Shown: positions 33,368-42,842 of the stretch, one piece after another | How the letters are laid out: every line of letters starts with the position of its first letter | Numbering within the stretch: position 1 is the stretch's first letter | The notes under the pieces: model-generated | Seen by the model: the letters and a program-made list of their open reading frames with translations, nothing else | What the model was told of the DNA's origin: nothing | Database searches by the model: none | From: an uncultured Prevotella sp. | GTDB taxonomy: Bacteria > Bacteroidota > Bacteroidia > Bacteroidales > Bacteroidaceae | DNA: 64,000 bases | Direction of reading: 5' to 3' | Assembly: GCA_944320235.1 (NCBI GenBank) | Contig: CALUGQ010000008.1 | Span: 1 to 64,000 of the forward strand | Program-made: the position numbers and the translations under genes

Positions 33368-35869
33368 TCACTCCTTGGCCTCGCCTCTCTTGCGCCTGCG
33401 CCATTCGAGCAGCACGAGGACGATGACCACCACGGCCAGCAGTGCGTAGGCTGTGTATGCAATTGCCTCAGTCGTGTCTACCGACTTGGGGAAGAACGAC
33501 AGCTCGACCTTGTGGCTGCCAGGCTTGACGCTGATGGCGCGGAGCACGTAGTTGACGCGCCCCACCTCAACGGGCTGCCCGTCGACAGTGGCCGTCCAGC
33601 CGGGATAGTATATGTCTGAGAATACAATTACGCCTCCCTTGGCCGAATTGACGTCGTAAGTGAGCTTCGTGGCATCATAGGATGTCAGCGTGACCACGCT
33701 CGTGCTGTCCTGCCTCTGGCTCTGCCCGAGCACTTCGGCAAACTTCCTGTCGGCCACGGCCTCGTGGCGCAGGCTGAGCTTTCCTATGCCGTCGAGCTCC
33801 TCGTTGGCGTTGTCAACGTAGTTCACCTTGTCTACAAACCATGCGTTGCCATAGACGTAAGGGTTCAGCACCGGCACCGTCTGCCCCGACTGCAGCGGGA
33901 AGATGAAGTACTTGGCGTTGAGCATGTTGAGCACGGGGAAGATGCTGTCGCCGTCAACGCGCGACATGTCGCCCCCGTTCTCGGCCACGGCTGTGAACAG
34001 CTTCTGCATCTCGGGCGATATGTAAGCCTCTATCAGCTCCTGGTAGCGGCGCAGCTTGGCGGCGTGGTAGCCACCCACGCTCTTCAAGTAGTACGAGGTC
34101 TCGTTCTCGTTGAACGTGTTCGTGGCCAGGTTGAGCACTCGGTAGTAGAGCTGCTCGTCCTGGAGTATTATCTTCTCCGTCTCGGTCATCTGCACGGGGG
34201 CGGTGCGCACGCTCTTCTCCACGAACATATCGTCGTGCAGGTAGCGCTTGTTCACCTGCCACATGTCAACGAGGCAGAGCACGGTGATGGCCCCCACCAT
34301 GTATGAGGCCCGCAGCTTGCGCGCCTTGAAGAGCAGCAACAGCAGCGTGCCGGCAACGACGATGAAGAACGAGCGCCAGCAGTCGGCAGTGAATATGGCC
34401 TTGCGCATCTCCGTGAGGTTGGCCAGCAGCGGCTGCAGCTGGTCGGCGGGAATCTGCGAGAGGGCCTGCATCTCTGACGACGAGACGTATTCGGGGAAGA
34501 AAAGGCCAGGCATCAGGGCGAAGAGCAGGGCCATGCCGCCCGTCAGCCCGAAGCTCAGGTAAACGAGCTTTATCCTCTTTGTGAGCAGCTCCGGCTCGTC
34601 GACAAGCCGCTTGAGGGCCAGCATGGCCAGCAGCGGTATGGTGAACTCGGCTATGACGAGGATGGAAGCGACGGTGCGGAACTTGGAGTACATAGGCACA
34701 TAGTCTATGAACAGGTTGGTGAACCACATGAAGTTGTGGCCCCACGAGAGCAGCACGGAAAGCACGGTCGATGCGAGCAAGGCCCACTTCATGGGCCCCT
34801 TGACGATGAACAGGCCCAGGATGAAGAGCATGAGGACGAATGCGCCCACGTAGACGGGGCCGCTCGTGCCGGGCTGCTCGCCCCAGTACTGCCCCAGCTG
34901 CTGGTAAACGGGCAGGTAAGTGTTGTCGGCGTGCTCCATGGCCGTCTCGTTGAGGCTCAGCGGGACGCTGGCCCCGCCCTTGGCGTTTGGCACGAGCAGC
35001 GTCCACGTCTCGCCTATGCCGTAGCTCCACTGCGTTATGTAATCGCGCTCAAGGCCGCTGTCTGTCTGGTTGGCGGTGTGCTCCTTGACCAGCTCGCTCT
35101 TGCCTCTCATAGACTCGTGCGAGTATTCCCACGTGTGGTAAATGTTCGATATGTTCATGCAGACGCCCAGCAACGCTGCCGCAAGGCACACGCCCGTGGC
35201 CTTGAGGAAGGCCGCCATGCGCTTCTTCCTTATGGCTTCTACGAGGAAAGACACGACCATGAAGAACACTATGAAGAGGTAATAGTACGTCATCTGCACG
35301 TGGTTGGCGTGCACCTCCAGGCCGGAGAATAGCGCCGTCAGCAGGAATCCCCACAGCAGCCTGCCCCGGTAAGCGAGCACGATGCCCGCAATCATGGGCG
35401 GCAGGTAGGCCAAGGCCATCACCTTCCAGAGGTGCCCAGCGGCGATGATTATGAAGAAATAGCTGCTGAAAGCCCATATGATGGAGCCGAGAACGGCCAG
35501 CGACTGGCGGAAATTGAAGGCCCGCAGGAGGATGTAGAAGCCAAGGAGATAGGCAAACACGAGCCAAACGTACTCAGGAAGCCACAGGTGATAGGCGTTC
35601 TCCACGTGCGTAAGCACCTTCGCACTGCCGTAGGAAGGGGCCATCTGGTACGTGGGCATGCCGCAGAAAAGGCTGTTCGTCCAGCGCGGAATCTCGCCCG
35701 TGCGCTCGTGGTATGCGTTGATTTCCTGCCCCGCACCGCGCCCGGCGGATGCGTCATGCTGGTAAAGGATGCGCCCTTCGATGTCTGCCGGGAAGAAGTA
35801 GGCGAACGAAAGGACGGCGAACAAGAGCACTGCCAACACGTCGGGCAGGCATCGTCTGAATGTGTTCAT
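33368..35869 (-). CDS. YfhO-family polytopic membrane protein (GT-C glycosyltransferase-like)
   Basis: 833 residues. About a dozen membrane segments fill residues 10-560. A soluble C-terminal lobe follows (NMLNAKYFIFPLQSG, GNAWFVDKVNYVDNANEELDGIGKLSL, and GVIVFSDIYYPGWTATVDGQPVEV). A final membrane helix and a basic tail (RRRKRGEAKE) close the protein. The first periplasmic loop has the acidic residues expected of GT-C enzymes (HDASAGRGAGQEINAYH). YfhO proteins use polyprenyl-linked sugars to decorate surface polymers or lipids; the acceptor here is unknown. A TATCTTTG box at 35915-35908 lies 39 bases before the start. No partner genes adjoin it. Confidence 0.9.
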   Translation of the reverse strand: MNTFRRCLPDVLAVLLFAVLSFAYFFPADIEGRILYQHDASAGRGAGQEINAYHERTGEIPRWTNSLFCGMPTYQMAPSYGSAKVLTHVENAYHLWLPEYVWLVFAYLLGFYILLRAFNFRQSLAVLGSIIWAFSSYFFIIIAAGHLWKVMALAYLPPMIAGIVLAYRGRLLWGFLLTALFSGLEVHANHVQMTYYYLFIVFFMVVSFLVEAIRKKRMAAFLKATGVCLAAALLGVCMNISNIYHTWEYSHESMRGKSELVKEHTANQTDSGLERDYITQWSYGIGETWTLLVPNAKGGASVPLSLNETAMEHADNTYLPVYQQLGQYWGEQPGTSGPVYVGAFVLMLFILGLFIVKGPMKWALLASTVLSVLLSWGHNFMWFTNLFIDYVPMYSKFRTVASILVIAEFTIPLLAMLALKRLVDEPELLTKRIKLVYLSFGLTGGMALLFALMPGLFFPEYVSSSEMQALSQIPADQLQPLLANLTEMRKAIFTADCWRSFFIVVAGTLLLLLFKARKLRASYMVGAITVLCLVDMWQVNKRYLHDDMFVEKSVRTAPVQMTETEKIILQDEQLYYRVLNLATNTFNENETSYYLKSVGGYHAAKLRRYQELIEAYISPEMQKLFTAVAENGGDMSRVDGDSIFPVLNMLNAKYFIFPLQSGQTVPVLNPYVYGNAWFVDKVNYVDNANEELDGIGKLSLRHEAVADRKFAEVLGQSQRQDSTSVVTLTSYDATKLTYDVNSAKGGVIVFSDIYYPGWTATVDGQPVEVGRVNYVLRAISVKPGSHKVELSFFPKSVDTTEAIAYTAYALLAVVVIVLVLLEWRRRKRGEAKE

Positions 35870-35907
35870 CTATATATTCGTTTTTATAATTGGTTCAAAC
35901 ACAGGTG

Positions 35908-35915
35908 CAAAGATA
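35908..35915 (-). promoter_or_regulatory. -7 box of the YfhO gene
   Basis: TATCTTTG on the minus strand, 39 bases before the start codon. The -33 element is degenerate. The divergent mtnN -7 box lies only 76 bases away. Confidence 0.5.
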
Positions 35916-35990
35916 CGTTTTTTAATTCAAAAATGCGCTCCGCAGCATCGGCTAACATCCGTTTTCGGGGCATAATTCATATTTATTTGC

Positions 35991-35998
35991 TATCTTTG
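35991..35998 (+). promoter_or_regulatory. -7 box of mtnN
   Basis: TATCTTTG, 22 bases before the ATG at 36021. The leader is therefore short, about 15-18 bases. No clear -33. Confidence 0.5.
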
Positions 35999-36020
35999 CG
36001 CCGTCAAAACAACACACAGG

Positions 36021-36704
36021 ATGAGAATAGGCATAGTCATAGCGATGGACAAAGAGTTCGCGCAAGTGAGGTCGCTGCTCGGCGACGTGAACGAAACCGT
36101 GCGCCGGGGCAAGGCGTACACCACCGGCACGATAGGCAACAACGAGGTCATCATGGTGCAAAGCGGCATAGGAAAGGTTAACGCTGCCATCTGGGCCACG
36201 GACATGATAGAAGCCTTCAGGCCCGATGCCGTAATCTCAACAGGCGTGGCCGGCGGGGCCTCAACGTCGCTCGAAGTGCAGGAGGTGGTCGTGGCCACCG
36301 AGTCATGCTACCACGATGCCTACTGCGGGAGCGAGGTGGCATACGGCCAGATAATGGGCATGCCTGCGCGCTTTGCCTCCGACGGCAGCCTGCTGGCCAA
36401 GGCTTCGGCAATCGACTGCGGCACGAAGGTGACGCCGGGGCTCATCGTCACGGGCGACTGGTTTGTGGATTCGCGCGACAAGATGCGCTCCATCATCGCC
36501 CGATTCCCCGAAGCCATGGCCGTAGACATGGAGTCGGCAGCCATTGCGCAGGCCTGCCACACATTCGGCGTGGGCTTCATCAGCTTCCGGATAATAAGCG
36601 ACATACCGCTCAAAGACAACAAGGCGAGCCAGTATTTCGACTTCTGGGAGCGCATGGCCGACCGCTCTTTCCACGTCACCAAAGCCTTACTCGAGAGCAT
36701 TTAG
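36021..36704 (+). CDS. mtnN: 5'-methylthioadenosine / S-adenosylhomocysteine nucleosidase
   Basis: 227 residues, normal length. It cleaves adenine from S-adenosylhomocysteine and methylthioadenosine, the step before LuxS. Landmarks are MRIGIVIAMDKEFAQV with the catalytic-site Glu, MVQSGIGKVNAAIWATDMI, ISTGVAGGA, AVDMESAAIAQACHTFGV with the ribose-binding Met-Glu, and FRIISDIPL with the catalytic Asp. It is followed 100 bases later by luxS, so the two steps of the activated methyl cycle are adjacent and probably co-expressed. Confidence 0.95.
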   Translation: MRIGIVIAMDKEFAQVRSLLGDVNETVRRGKAYTTGTIGNNEVIMVQSGIGKVNAAIWATDMIEAFRPDAVISTGVAGGASTSLEVQEVVVATESCYHDAYCGSEVAYGQIMGMPARFASDGSLLAKASAIDCGTKVTPGLIVTGDWFVDSRDKMRSIIARFPEAMAVDMESAAIAQACHTFGVGFISFRIISDIPLKDNKASQYFDFWERMADRSFHVTKALLESI

Positions 36705-36767
36705 ACGGGCTGGGGCGACCGGGAACAGCCGCAACAAGCCGCTGCCCACGCCCCACCGCTGCATATT

Positions 36768-36798
36768 TTCTTAATCCTTAACTCTTAATCCTTAATTT
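36768..36798 (+). repeat. TTAATCCTTAACTC direct repeats in the luxS leader
   Basis: Three to four copies of a CTTAATCCTTAA-like unit occupy the 30 bases ending 7 bases before the luxS start codon, where a ribosome site would lie. The same kind of run occurs at 290-325 and 2541-2570. Confidence 0.55.
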
Positions 36799-36804
36799 AC
36801 AAAG

Positions 36805-37284
36805 TTGGAAAAGATACCAAGTTTCACAATCGACCACAACAGGTTGCAGCGCGGAATCTACGTCTCGCGCAAGGATGCCGTGGGCGGCGAGACCGTGACC
36901 ACGTTCGACATACGCATGAAGGAGCCCAACCGCGAGCCTGCCCTACACCCCGGCGCGCTCCACACCATCGAGCACCTGGCCGCGACATACCTAAGGAACG
37001 ACCCCGAATGGCGCGACCGCATCATCTACTGGGGGCCGATGGGCTGCCTCACGGGCAACTACCTGCTCATGAAGGGAGACCTCGAGAGCCGCGACATCGT
37101 TGAGCTCATGCGCCGCACGTTCGCGTTCATCGCATCGTTCGAGGGCGACGTGCCGGGCGCCGCGCCCAAGGACTGCGGCAACTGGCTGCTGCACGACCTG
37201 CCCATGGCGCGCTGGGAGGCACGCAAGTTCCTCACCGAGGTGCTCGAAAACATGGGCGTGGAGAACATGGAATACCCCGGATAG
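36805..37284 (+). CDS. luxS: S-ribosylhomocysteine lyase LuxS, TTG start
   Basis: 159 residues. It converts S-ribosylhomocysteine to homocysteine and DPD, the precursor of autoinducer-2. The metal site is complete: H53 and H57 in HTIEH, and C124 in KDCGNW. The catalytic cysteine is C81 in GPMGC, and E56 is present. The start codon is TTG: an in-frame TAA lies a few codons upstream and there is no ATG before residue 38, while MEKIPSFTIDH matches the usual LuxS N-terminus. The upstream 30 bases are AT-rich repeats with no Shine-Dalgarno, so translation may be weak or regulated. A very strong hairpin terminator follows. Confidence 0.96.
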   Translation: MEKIPSFTIDHNRLQRGIYVSRKDAVGGETVTTFDIRMKEPNREPALHPGALHTIEHLAATYLRNDPEWRDRIIYWGPMGCLTGNYLLMKGDLESRDIVELMRRTFAFIASFEGDVPGAAPKDCGNWLLHDLPMARWEARKFLTEVLENMGVENMEYPG

Positions 37285-37312
37285 GCATCCGGCAACACAG
37301 GCACACCACAGC

Positions 37313-37359
37313 AGTCGGCCCCGTTGCATGGCACAAGAGCCATGGCAACGGGGCCGACT
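37313..37359. terminator. Terminator after luxS
   Basis: Arms 37313-37332 and 37339-37359 pair over about 20 bases with a 6-base loop (ACAAGA), followed by GCGTTTTATG. It separates luxS from the convergent typA transcript. Confidence 0.85.
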
Positions 37360-37369
37360 GCGTTTTATG

Positions 37370-37456
37370 TTATAATGTGGTGAAGAGTTCCTGGCTGCCG
37401 CCGGCAATCCTTCCGTCATACAGTTCGTAGGCCGCGGGGAACACAGAGCGGCTCAT
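37370..37456 (-). CDS. 28-residue small ORF coupled to the barrel gene
   Basis: MSRSVFPAAYELYDGRIAGG followed by SQELFTTL and TAA. Its ATG overlaps the stop of the outer-membrane barrel gene as ATGA (37456-37453), the usual arrangement for translational coupling, and it ends just before the luxS terminator hairpin. Codon use looks coding. It could be a true small protein or the 3' remnant of a lost gene. Nothing similar is recognised. Confidence 0.35.
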   Translation of the reverse strand: MSRSVFPAAYELYDGRIAGGSQELFTTL

Positions 37457-38076
37457 CCTGCCGCGCTGCTTGCCTTCTTGTAATGCCCGAGAGGGATGCG
37501 GTAGCCTACCGTGAACGACAGCACCATGTTGCGGCCACGGTCTGCCGAGCCTCCCTCGGTGGGCACCATGCCCGTGCCTATGGCATAACGCACTTCCATA
37601 ACCAAGCCTTTATGCTCATACGACGCACCCACGGGGATGCCCAGCTCCACTTTCTTTGCCATCTCGCTTTCGCCAAGCCGCACTCCTGCCTGCAGCCCCG
37701 CTTTCAGCGCAAAGCCCTTGAACAAGTAGGCACTGGCCATCACCGGGAAGTTGACATAGCCAACGCGCTCCTCATACTTGACACTTGAACTAGTGTAATA
37801 ACTTATATCGCTACATGGAACAAACGACGTTCCCTGGCGCGAATAGGCCGCACCGAGCGACACAGCCACCACCCGGGATGCCTGAAGCTCCACATCCAAG
37901 CCTGCCGTGGCTCCCCACAGGCAACCCTTGTCGAAATCTTCAATGGCCGGAAGCCCGGCCAGCCGGGAGCACGTGTAACCCAGGCGGGGGATAAGTGACA
38001 CCGAGCCTACGGGTGCCTGCGCCTGCACTTGCATCGCGGCAAAGAGCAGACAGAACAATGGCAGCAACTTTTTCAT
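37453..38076 (-). CDS. Outer-membrane beta-barrel protein (PorT-like family)
   Basis: 207 residues from ATG at 38076 (a TTG two codons earlier is in frame). A signal peptide (MKKLLPLFCLLFAAMQVQAQ) is followed by alternating amphipathic strands such as SLIPRLGYTCSRLAG, GATAGLDVELQASRVVAVSLGAAYS and NMVLSFTVGYRIPLGHYKK. This matches the small outer-membrane barrels common in Bacteroidetes, with about eight strands likely. It begins 10 bases after typA, so it is probably read from the same transcript. Function unknown. Confidence 0.8.
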   Translation of the reverse strand: MKKLLPLFCLLFAAMQVQAQAPVGSVSLIPRLGYTCSRLAGLPAIEDFDKGCLWGATAGLDVELQASRVVAVSLGAAYSRQGTSFVPCSDISYYTSSSVKYEERVGYVNFPVMASAYLFKGFALKAGLQAGVRLGESEMAKKVELGIPVGASYEHKGLVMEVRYAIGTGMVPTEGGSADRGRNMVLSFTVGYRIPLGHYKKASSAAG

Positions 38077-38086
38077 AATCAAAAAA

Positions 38087-39889
<1,803 letters not shown>

Positions 39890-39913
39890 TGATGTGTTAT
39901 CTTAAAAACGCTG

Positions 39914-39921
39914 CAAAGTTA
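39914..39921 (-). promoter_or_regulatory. -7 box of typA
   Basis: TAACTTTG on the minus strand, 25 bases before the start codon. A weak TATT lies at the -33 position. Confidence 0.5.
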
Positions 39922-40077
39922 CACAATTTACTCCATATTAAATAATCATGCGCGACATTTTTAGGCGAGCCGGGCCAAATATGCCGCCCGCAGGCTGCCG
40001 CTGCCGCCACTTGGATGCTGCCGTGAGACACGCGCAGCAGCCTTGAAACATCTTGACAAAAGGCTCGCGCGGGCGCG

Positions 40078-40172
40078 GCAGGGGCCGTTCTGCTGAGCCA
40101 AACGGCCCGTTTTGCGGTGCGGAACGGGCTGTCTTGGCTGCCCGAACGGCCCGTTTCGCAGCGCGAGACGCA
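40078..40172. repeat. 22-bp palindromic repeat array, copy H (best-preserved); gap 39890-40436
   Basis: Three successive units of exactly 22 bases start at 40100, 40122 and 40144 (AAACGGCCCGTTTTGC, GAACGGGCTGTCTTGG, GAACGGCCCGTTTCGC). Degenerate units flank them at 40078 and 40166. This copy best defines the consensus AACGGSCYGTTTYGC plus a GC-rich spacer. The 547-base gap also holds the typA -7 box and the promoter at 40337-40367. A longer frame open through the array into the downstream gene is not coding. Confidence 0.8.
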
Positions 40173-40336
40173 GCCGCCTGCAAGCCACTGTGGGCCAGAG
40201 CGTTGCGCAGTGCTGGCAGCGCCAGCAACAAAATTTACAAAAAACGGCCGGCCACGCCGAGCGGGCGGCAAGGCGGGCGGCAGCAGGCGGAAACACGGGA
40301 AAAGCGAGGTGAAAGAGCATTTTTTCGCGTTTTTTC

Positions 40337-40367
40337 ATTGCAGTCTGCACGTAATTTAGTACATTTG
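40337..40367 (+). promoter_or_regulatory. Promoter of the GYF/CD225 cassette
   Basis: ATTG (40337-40340), 19 bases, TACATTTG (40360-40367). One mismatch in the -33 element. Leader of about 63 bases to the ATG at 40437. Confidence 0.65.
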
Positions 40368-40436
40368 CATATAGCCAGCAACGCCGGCCGCCACGGGCGG
40401 CGTCGCGGAAGCGCAGGACAGACTAACATCAACCGC

Positions 40437-40904
40437 ATGGACTACTACATAATAAGAGACAACAGGAGGCAGGGGCCGTTCTCCATGGAACAGCTGAAGG
40501 AGGCCGGACTGACACGCGACACCAAGGTGTGGCACGAGGGCATGGCCGGATGGGCCGACGCAGCCGACGTGCCCGAGCTGGCCGAACTCGCCCTCCCGCC
40601 CTCACCGCCGCCCCTCAACGAGGCCGGGCGGGGCGCCAACGAGGCGGAGCGCCCGCCGATGCCAAAGACATGGCTGGCCGAGTCAATCATCGTCACGCTG
40701 CTCTGCTGCATCGTGTTCGGCATCATCGCGATTATATACTCGACGCAGGTGGAGAGCAACTACCTCATGGGCAAATACGAGCTGGCCGAATACAAGTCGC
40801 GCCAGGCGCGCAACATGGTGCTGTGGGGCATAGGCACGGGCATCGGGCTGTGTGTAATCTACATTGCCTTCCTGGTCTTCACGGCCATGCTCAGCGCGCT
40901 CTGA
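40437..40904 (+). CDS. GYF_2 (DUF4339) plus CD225/dispanin-type membrane protein
   Basis: 155 residues. MDYYIIRDNRRQGPFSMEQLKEAGLTRDTKVWHEGMAGWADA is a GYF_2/DUF4339 domain (residues 1-48) of the kind that binds proline-rich peptides. A proline-rich linker (PPSPPPL, about 60-80) follows. The CD225/interferon-induced-transmembrane-like two-helix domain starts at about 82 (WLAESIIVTLLCCIVFGIIAIIYS, then ARNMVLWGIGTGIGLCVIYIAFLVF). ATG at 40437 is chosen because GYF_2 begins there and a promoter lies 70 bases upstream. Role unknown; it is first in a three-gene membrane cassette. Confidence 0.82.
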   Translation: MDYYIIRDNRRQGPFSMEQLKEAGLTRDTKVWHEGMAGWADAADVPELAELALPPSPPPLNEAGRGANEAERPPMPKTWLAESIIVTLLCCIVFGIIAIIYSTQVESNYLMGKYELAEYKSRQARNMVLWGIGTGIGLCVIYIAFLVFTAMLSAL

Positions 40905-40957
40905 ACCGCCCACGACAACCGACGGACACTGCAAACAACCCCCAAAAACAAGCTATC

Positions 40958-41224
40958 ATGGACACAAACGTACAACCTAAGACGTGGCTCGTGGAGTCAA
41001 TCCTCGTCACACTGTTCTGCTGCCTGCCCCTCGGCATCGTCGGCATAGTATACGCCGCAAAGGTCAACTCGCTCTACGCCGCCGGCCTGACGGAGGCCGC
41101 ACAGCAGGCAAGCGCCAAGGCCGGCAAGTGGACCAAGCTGGGATTCTTCCTGGGCATCATCGTGATAATCCTCTACGCCGTGCTCTACGGAACGACACTG
41201 GCCACGTTGATGACCGAAATGTAA
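40958..41224 (+). CDS. CD225/dispanin family small membrane protein
   Basis: 88 residues with two membrane helices: LVESILVTLFCCLPLGIVGIVYAAKV with the CD225 double cysteine, and FFLGIIVIILYAVLYGTTL. It closely parallels the second half of the preceding protein (KTWLVESILVTLFCC against KTWLAESIIVTLLCC), so the two arose by duplication with gain or loss of the GYF domain. It starts 53 bases after its neighbour. Bacterial members are uncharacterised. Confidence 0.82.
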   Translation: MDTNVQPKTWLVESILVTLFCCLPLGIVGIVYAAKVNSLYAAGLTEAAQQASAKAGKWTKLGFFLGIIVIILYAVLYGTTLATLMTEM

Positions 41225-41288
41225 AGCCCACGCGCCTGCCTCATGCGCCCCGCAGCAGGCGGCATGGCGGGCAAGGCCAAGCAAAGCA

Positions 41289-41672
41289 ATGACCAAGCTA
41301 CGGAAAACGGCCATCTGCGCCATCGCGGCCATTGCCGCCGCAGCAGCCACAGCGGCTTACTTCGCGCTCGACCCGGCCACGTGCGCCGTGTTCCCGCGCT
41401 GCCCGTTCTACGTGCTGACGGGGCTGAAATGCCCGGGATGCGGTTCGCAGCGCGCACTGCACTGCCTGCTCCACATGGACATAGCCGGTGCCGCCGCCAA
41501 CAACTTCCTGCTCGTGGCCGCACTGCCGCTGGTGGCACTGCTCGCCGCCAGCGAGCTGCTGCGCAAGCGCAAGCCCAGGCTCTACGCCGCTGTGAACAGC
41601 GCGCGGCTCTGCATGGCGGTGTTCGCCGTCATCACCGCATGGTGGGTAGCACGCAACATCATGGGCTGGTAA
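41289..41672 (+). CDS. DUF2752 family membrane protein
   Basis: 127 residues. The diagnostic motif CPFYVLTGLKCPGCGSQRALHCLLHMD (about 38-64) is intact, with its cysteine cluster. Three hydrophobic helices surround it. DUF2752 proteins are widespread in Bacteroidetes next to CD225-type genes, as here, and are uncharacterised. It starts 64 bases after the CD225 gene. No terminator is visible before the rpsO promoter. Confidence 0.85.
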   Translation: MTKLRKTAICAIAAIAAAAATAAYFALDPATCAVFPRCPFYVLTGLKCPGCGSQRALHCLLHMDIAGAAANNFLLVAALPLVALLAASELLRKRKPRLYAAVNSARLCMAVFAVITAWWVARNIMGW

Positions 41673-41835
41673 CCCCAACCAGCACCAGGCCGTTAATGAA
41701 CAGCATCGCCCCGTTTCCACGCCCGTCGACTGCTTGCGGCCCCGGGGCAGCCGAAAAAAAGGAGGAACAAGCTAAACAAATGTTAACAGAAAAGCATTTG
41801 TGAAACGCGAATCATGGATTACGGATAAATTTTCA

Positions 41836-41843
41836 TACCTTTG
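41836..41843 (+). promoter_or_regulatory. -7 box of rpsO
   Basis: TACCTTTG, immediately upstream of a structured leader of roughly 100 bases. The -33 element is not clear. Confidence 0.55.
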
Positions 41844-41845
41844 CA

Positions 41846-41912
41846 GACGCAAATTCGGAAAGTCCGATGCATCCAAAGAGGCAGCCGTTGTGATTAAGGC
41901 GGCAGGCGTCAG
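41846..41912 (+). promoter_or_regulatory. Structured rpsO leader, candidate S15 autoregulatory RNA
   Basis: GACGC at 41846-41850 can pair with GCGTC near 41907. Inside are hairpin CGGA-AAG-TCCG (about 41857-41867) and hairpin GCCG...CGGC (about 41883-41902). Together they draw a three-way junction between the promoter and the rpsO start. S15 represses its own mRNA through such leaders in several phyla, each with a different fold. Assignment here is inference. Confidence 0.4.
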
Positions 41913-41952
41913 AAGGATGTAATTAGCGAACCAATTAATCAACCAAAACAAA

Positions 41953-42222
41953 ATGTATTTAGACAAGGCAAAAAAAGAAGAGATTTTCGAGAAGTACGGA
42001 ACCGACAAGACCGACACCGGGTCGGCTGAAAGCCAGATTGCGCTGTTCTCTTACCGCATCGCGCACCTCACCGAGCACCTGAAGGAGCACCACAAGGACT
42101 TCGTCACCGAGAGGTCGCTGACCAAGCTCGTGGGCAAGCGCCGCGCACTGCTCAATTATCTCTACGACCGCGACGTTGAGCGCTACCGCGCCATCATCAA
42201 GGCCCTGGGCCTGCGCCGATAA
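41953..42222 (+). CDS. rpsO: 30S ribosomal protein S15
   Basis: 89 residues, standard length. It binds the central domain of 16S rRNA early in small-subunit assembly. Conserved segments are KYGTDKTDTGSAESQIALFSYRI and LTEHLKEHHKDFVTERSLTKLVGKRRALLNYL, with the C-terminal IIKALGLRR. Preceded by its own promoter and a long leader, and followed by a textbook terminator, so it is transcribed alone. Confidence 0.98.
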   Translation: MYLDKAKKEEIFEKYGTDKTDTGSAESQIALFSYRIAHLTEHLKEHHKDFVTERSLTKLVGKRRALLNYLYDRDVERYRAIIKALGLRR

Positions 42223-42248
42223 GCAACCGGCGGCGGATAAACGGAAAA

Positions 42249-42292
42249 CGGGCGGGAAGAAAGCCGAAAGGCATTCTTCCCGCCCGCGTTTT
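42249..42292 (+). terminator. rpsO terminator
   Basis: A 13-bp perfect stem (42249-42261 with 42274-42286) followed by CGTTTTTTG. It may also act on the convergent folK transcript. Confidence 0.9.
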
Positions 42293-42332
42293 TTGTGCCG
42301 CCCGCAGCCGATGCCGCCCGGCACAAGAGGCC

Positions 42333-42842
42333 TCACCGCCGCAAACCGCCCTGCGGGCAAGGCATAATCTCGCCAAGGGGCTTCATCACGAACTCGCGCT
42401 CGCGCATAAGCGGATGCGGAACCTTGAGGTCTGGCTCGTCAATCACAAGGTCGTCGTAGAGCAGTATGTCGATGTCGATGGTACGGTCGGCATAATGCCC
42501 CCCAGCAGACTTGCGCGTGCGCCCCAGCTCCCGCTCCACCTGCTGCGTCAGTTCCAGCACGCGGCGTGGGCTGCAATGCGTGAGGCAGCACACGGCCGCG
42601 TTGAGGAACGGGTGGTCAGACGAGAAGCCCCACGGCTCTGTTTCATAAAGAGCTGACCGGCGCACCACCGCGCCGACCAGCTCGCCAATCCTTTCCGTGG
42701 CCTCGCGGAGCGTGCGCTCGCGGTCTCCGATGTTGGAGCCGAGGCCAAGGTATACTTCATGCAGCGCAGCATCCTCGCCGCCACTGGCGCCAAGCGGGCC
42801 GTCAGTCGTCGACAATGAGCAGCGCGTCGCCATAGCAACCAA
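42333..42842 (-). CDS. folK: HPPK, 2-amino-4-hydroxy-6-hydroxymethyldihydropteridine pyrophosphokinase
   Basis: 169 residues. It transfers pyrophosphate from ATP to hydroxymethyl-dihydropterin in folate synthesis, the step after FolB. Family motifs are EVYLGLGSNIGDRERTL, the FLNAAVCCLT region, and RTIDIDILLYDDL, which carries the two magnesium-binding aspartates, then VPHPLMREREFVMKPL. The start is ATG 42842 or 42833, giving about 27 residues before the usual N-terminus and an overlap of 32-41 bases with the end of queA. No nearer in-frame ATG exists, so a non-ATG start is also possible. Confidence 0.92.
   Translation of the reverse strand: MVAMATRCSLSTTDGPLGASGGEDAALHEVYLGLGSNIGDRERTLREATERIGELVGAVVRRSALYETEPWGFSSDHPFLNAAVCCLTHCSPRRVLELTQQVERELGRTRKSAGGHYADRTIDIDILLYDDLVIDEPDLKVPHPLMREREFVMKPLGEIMPCPQGGLRR

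Noticed and set aside
40078-40172. CRISPR array
   Set aside because: Units abut one another with no unique spacers, each array has few units that vary in sequence, and no cas gene is near.
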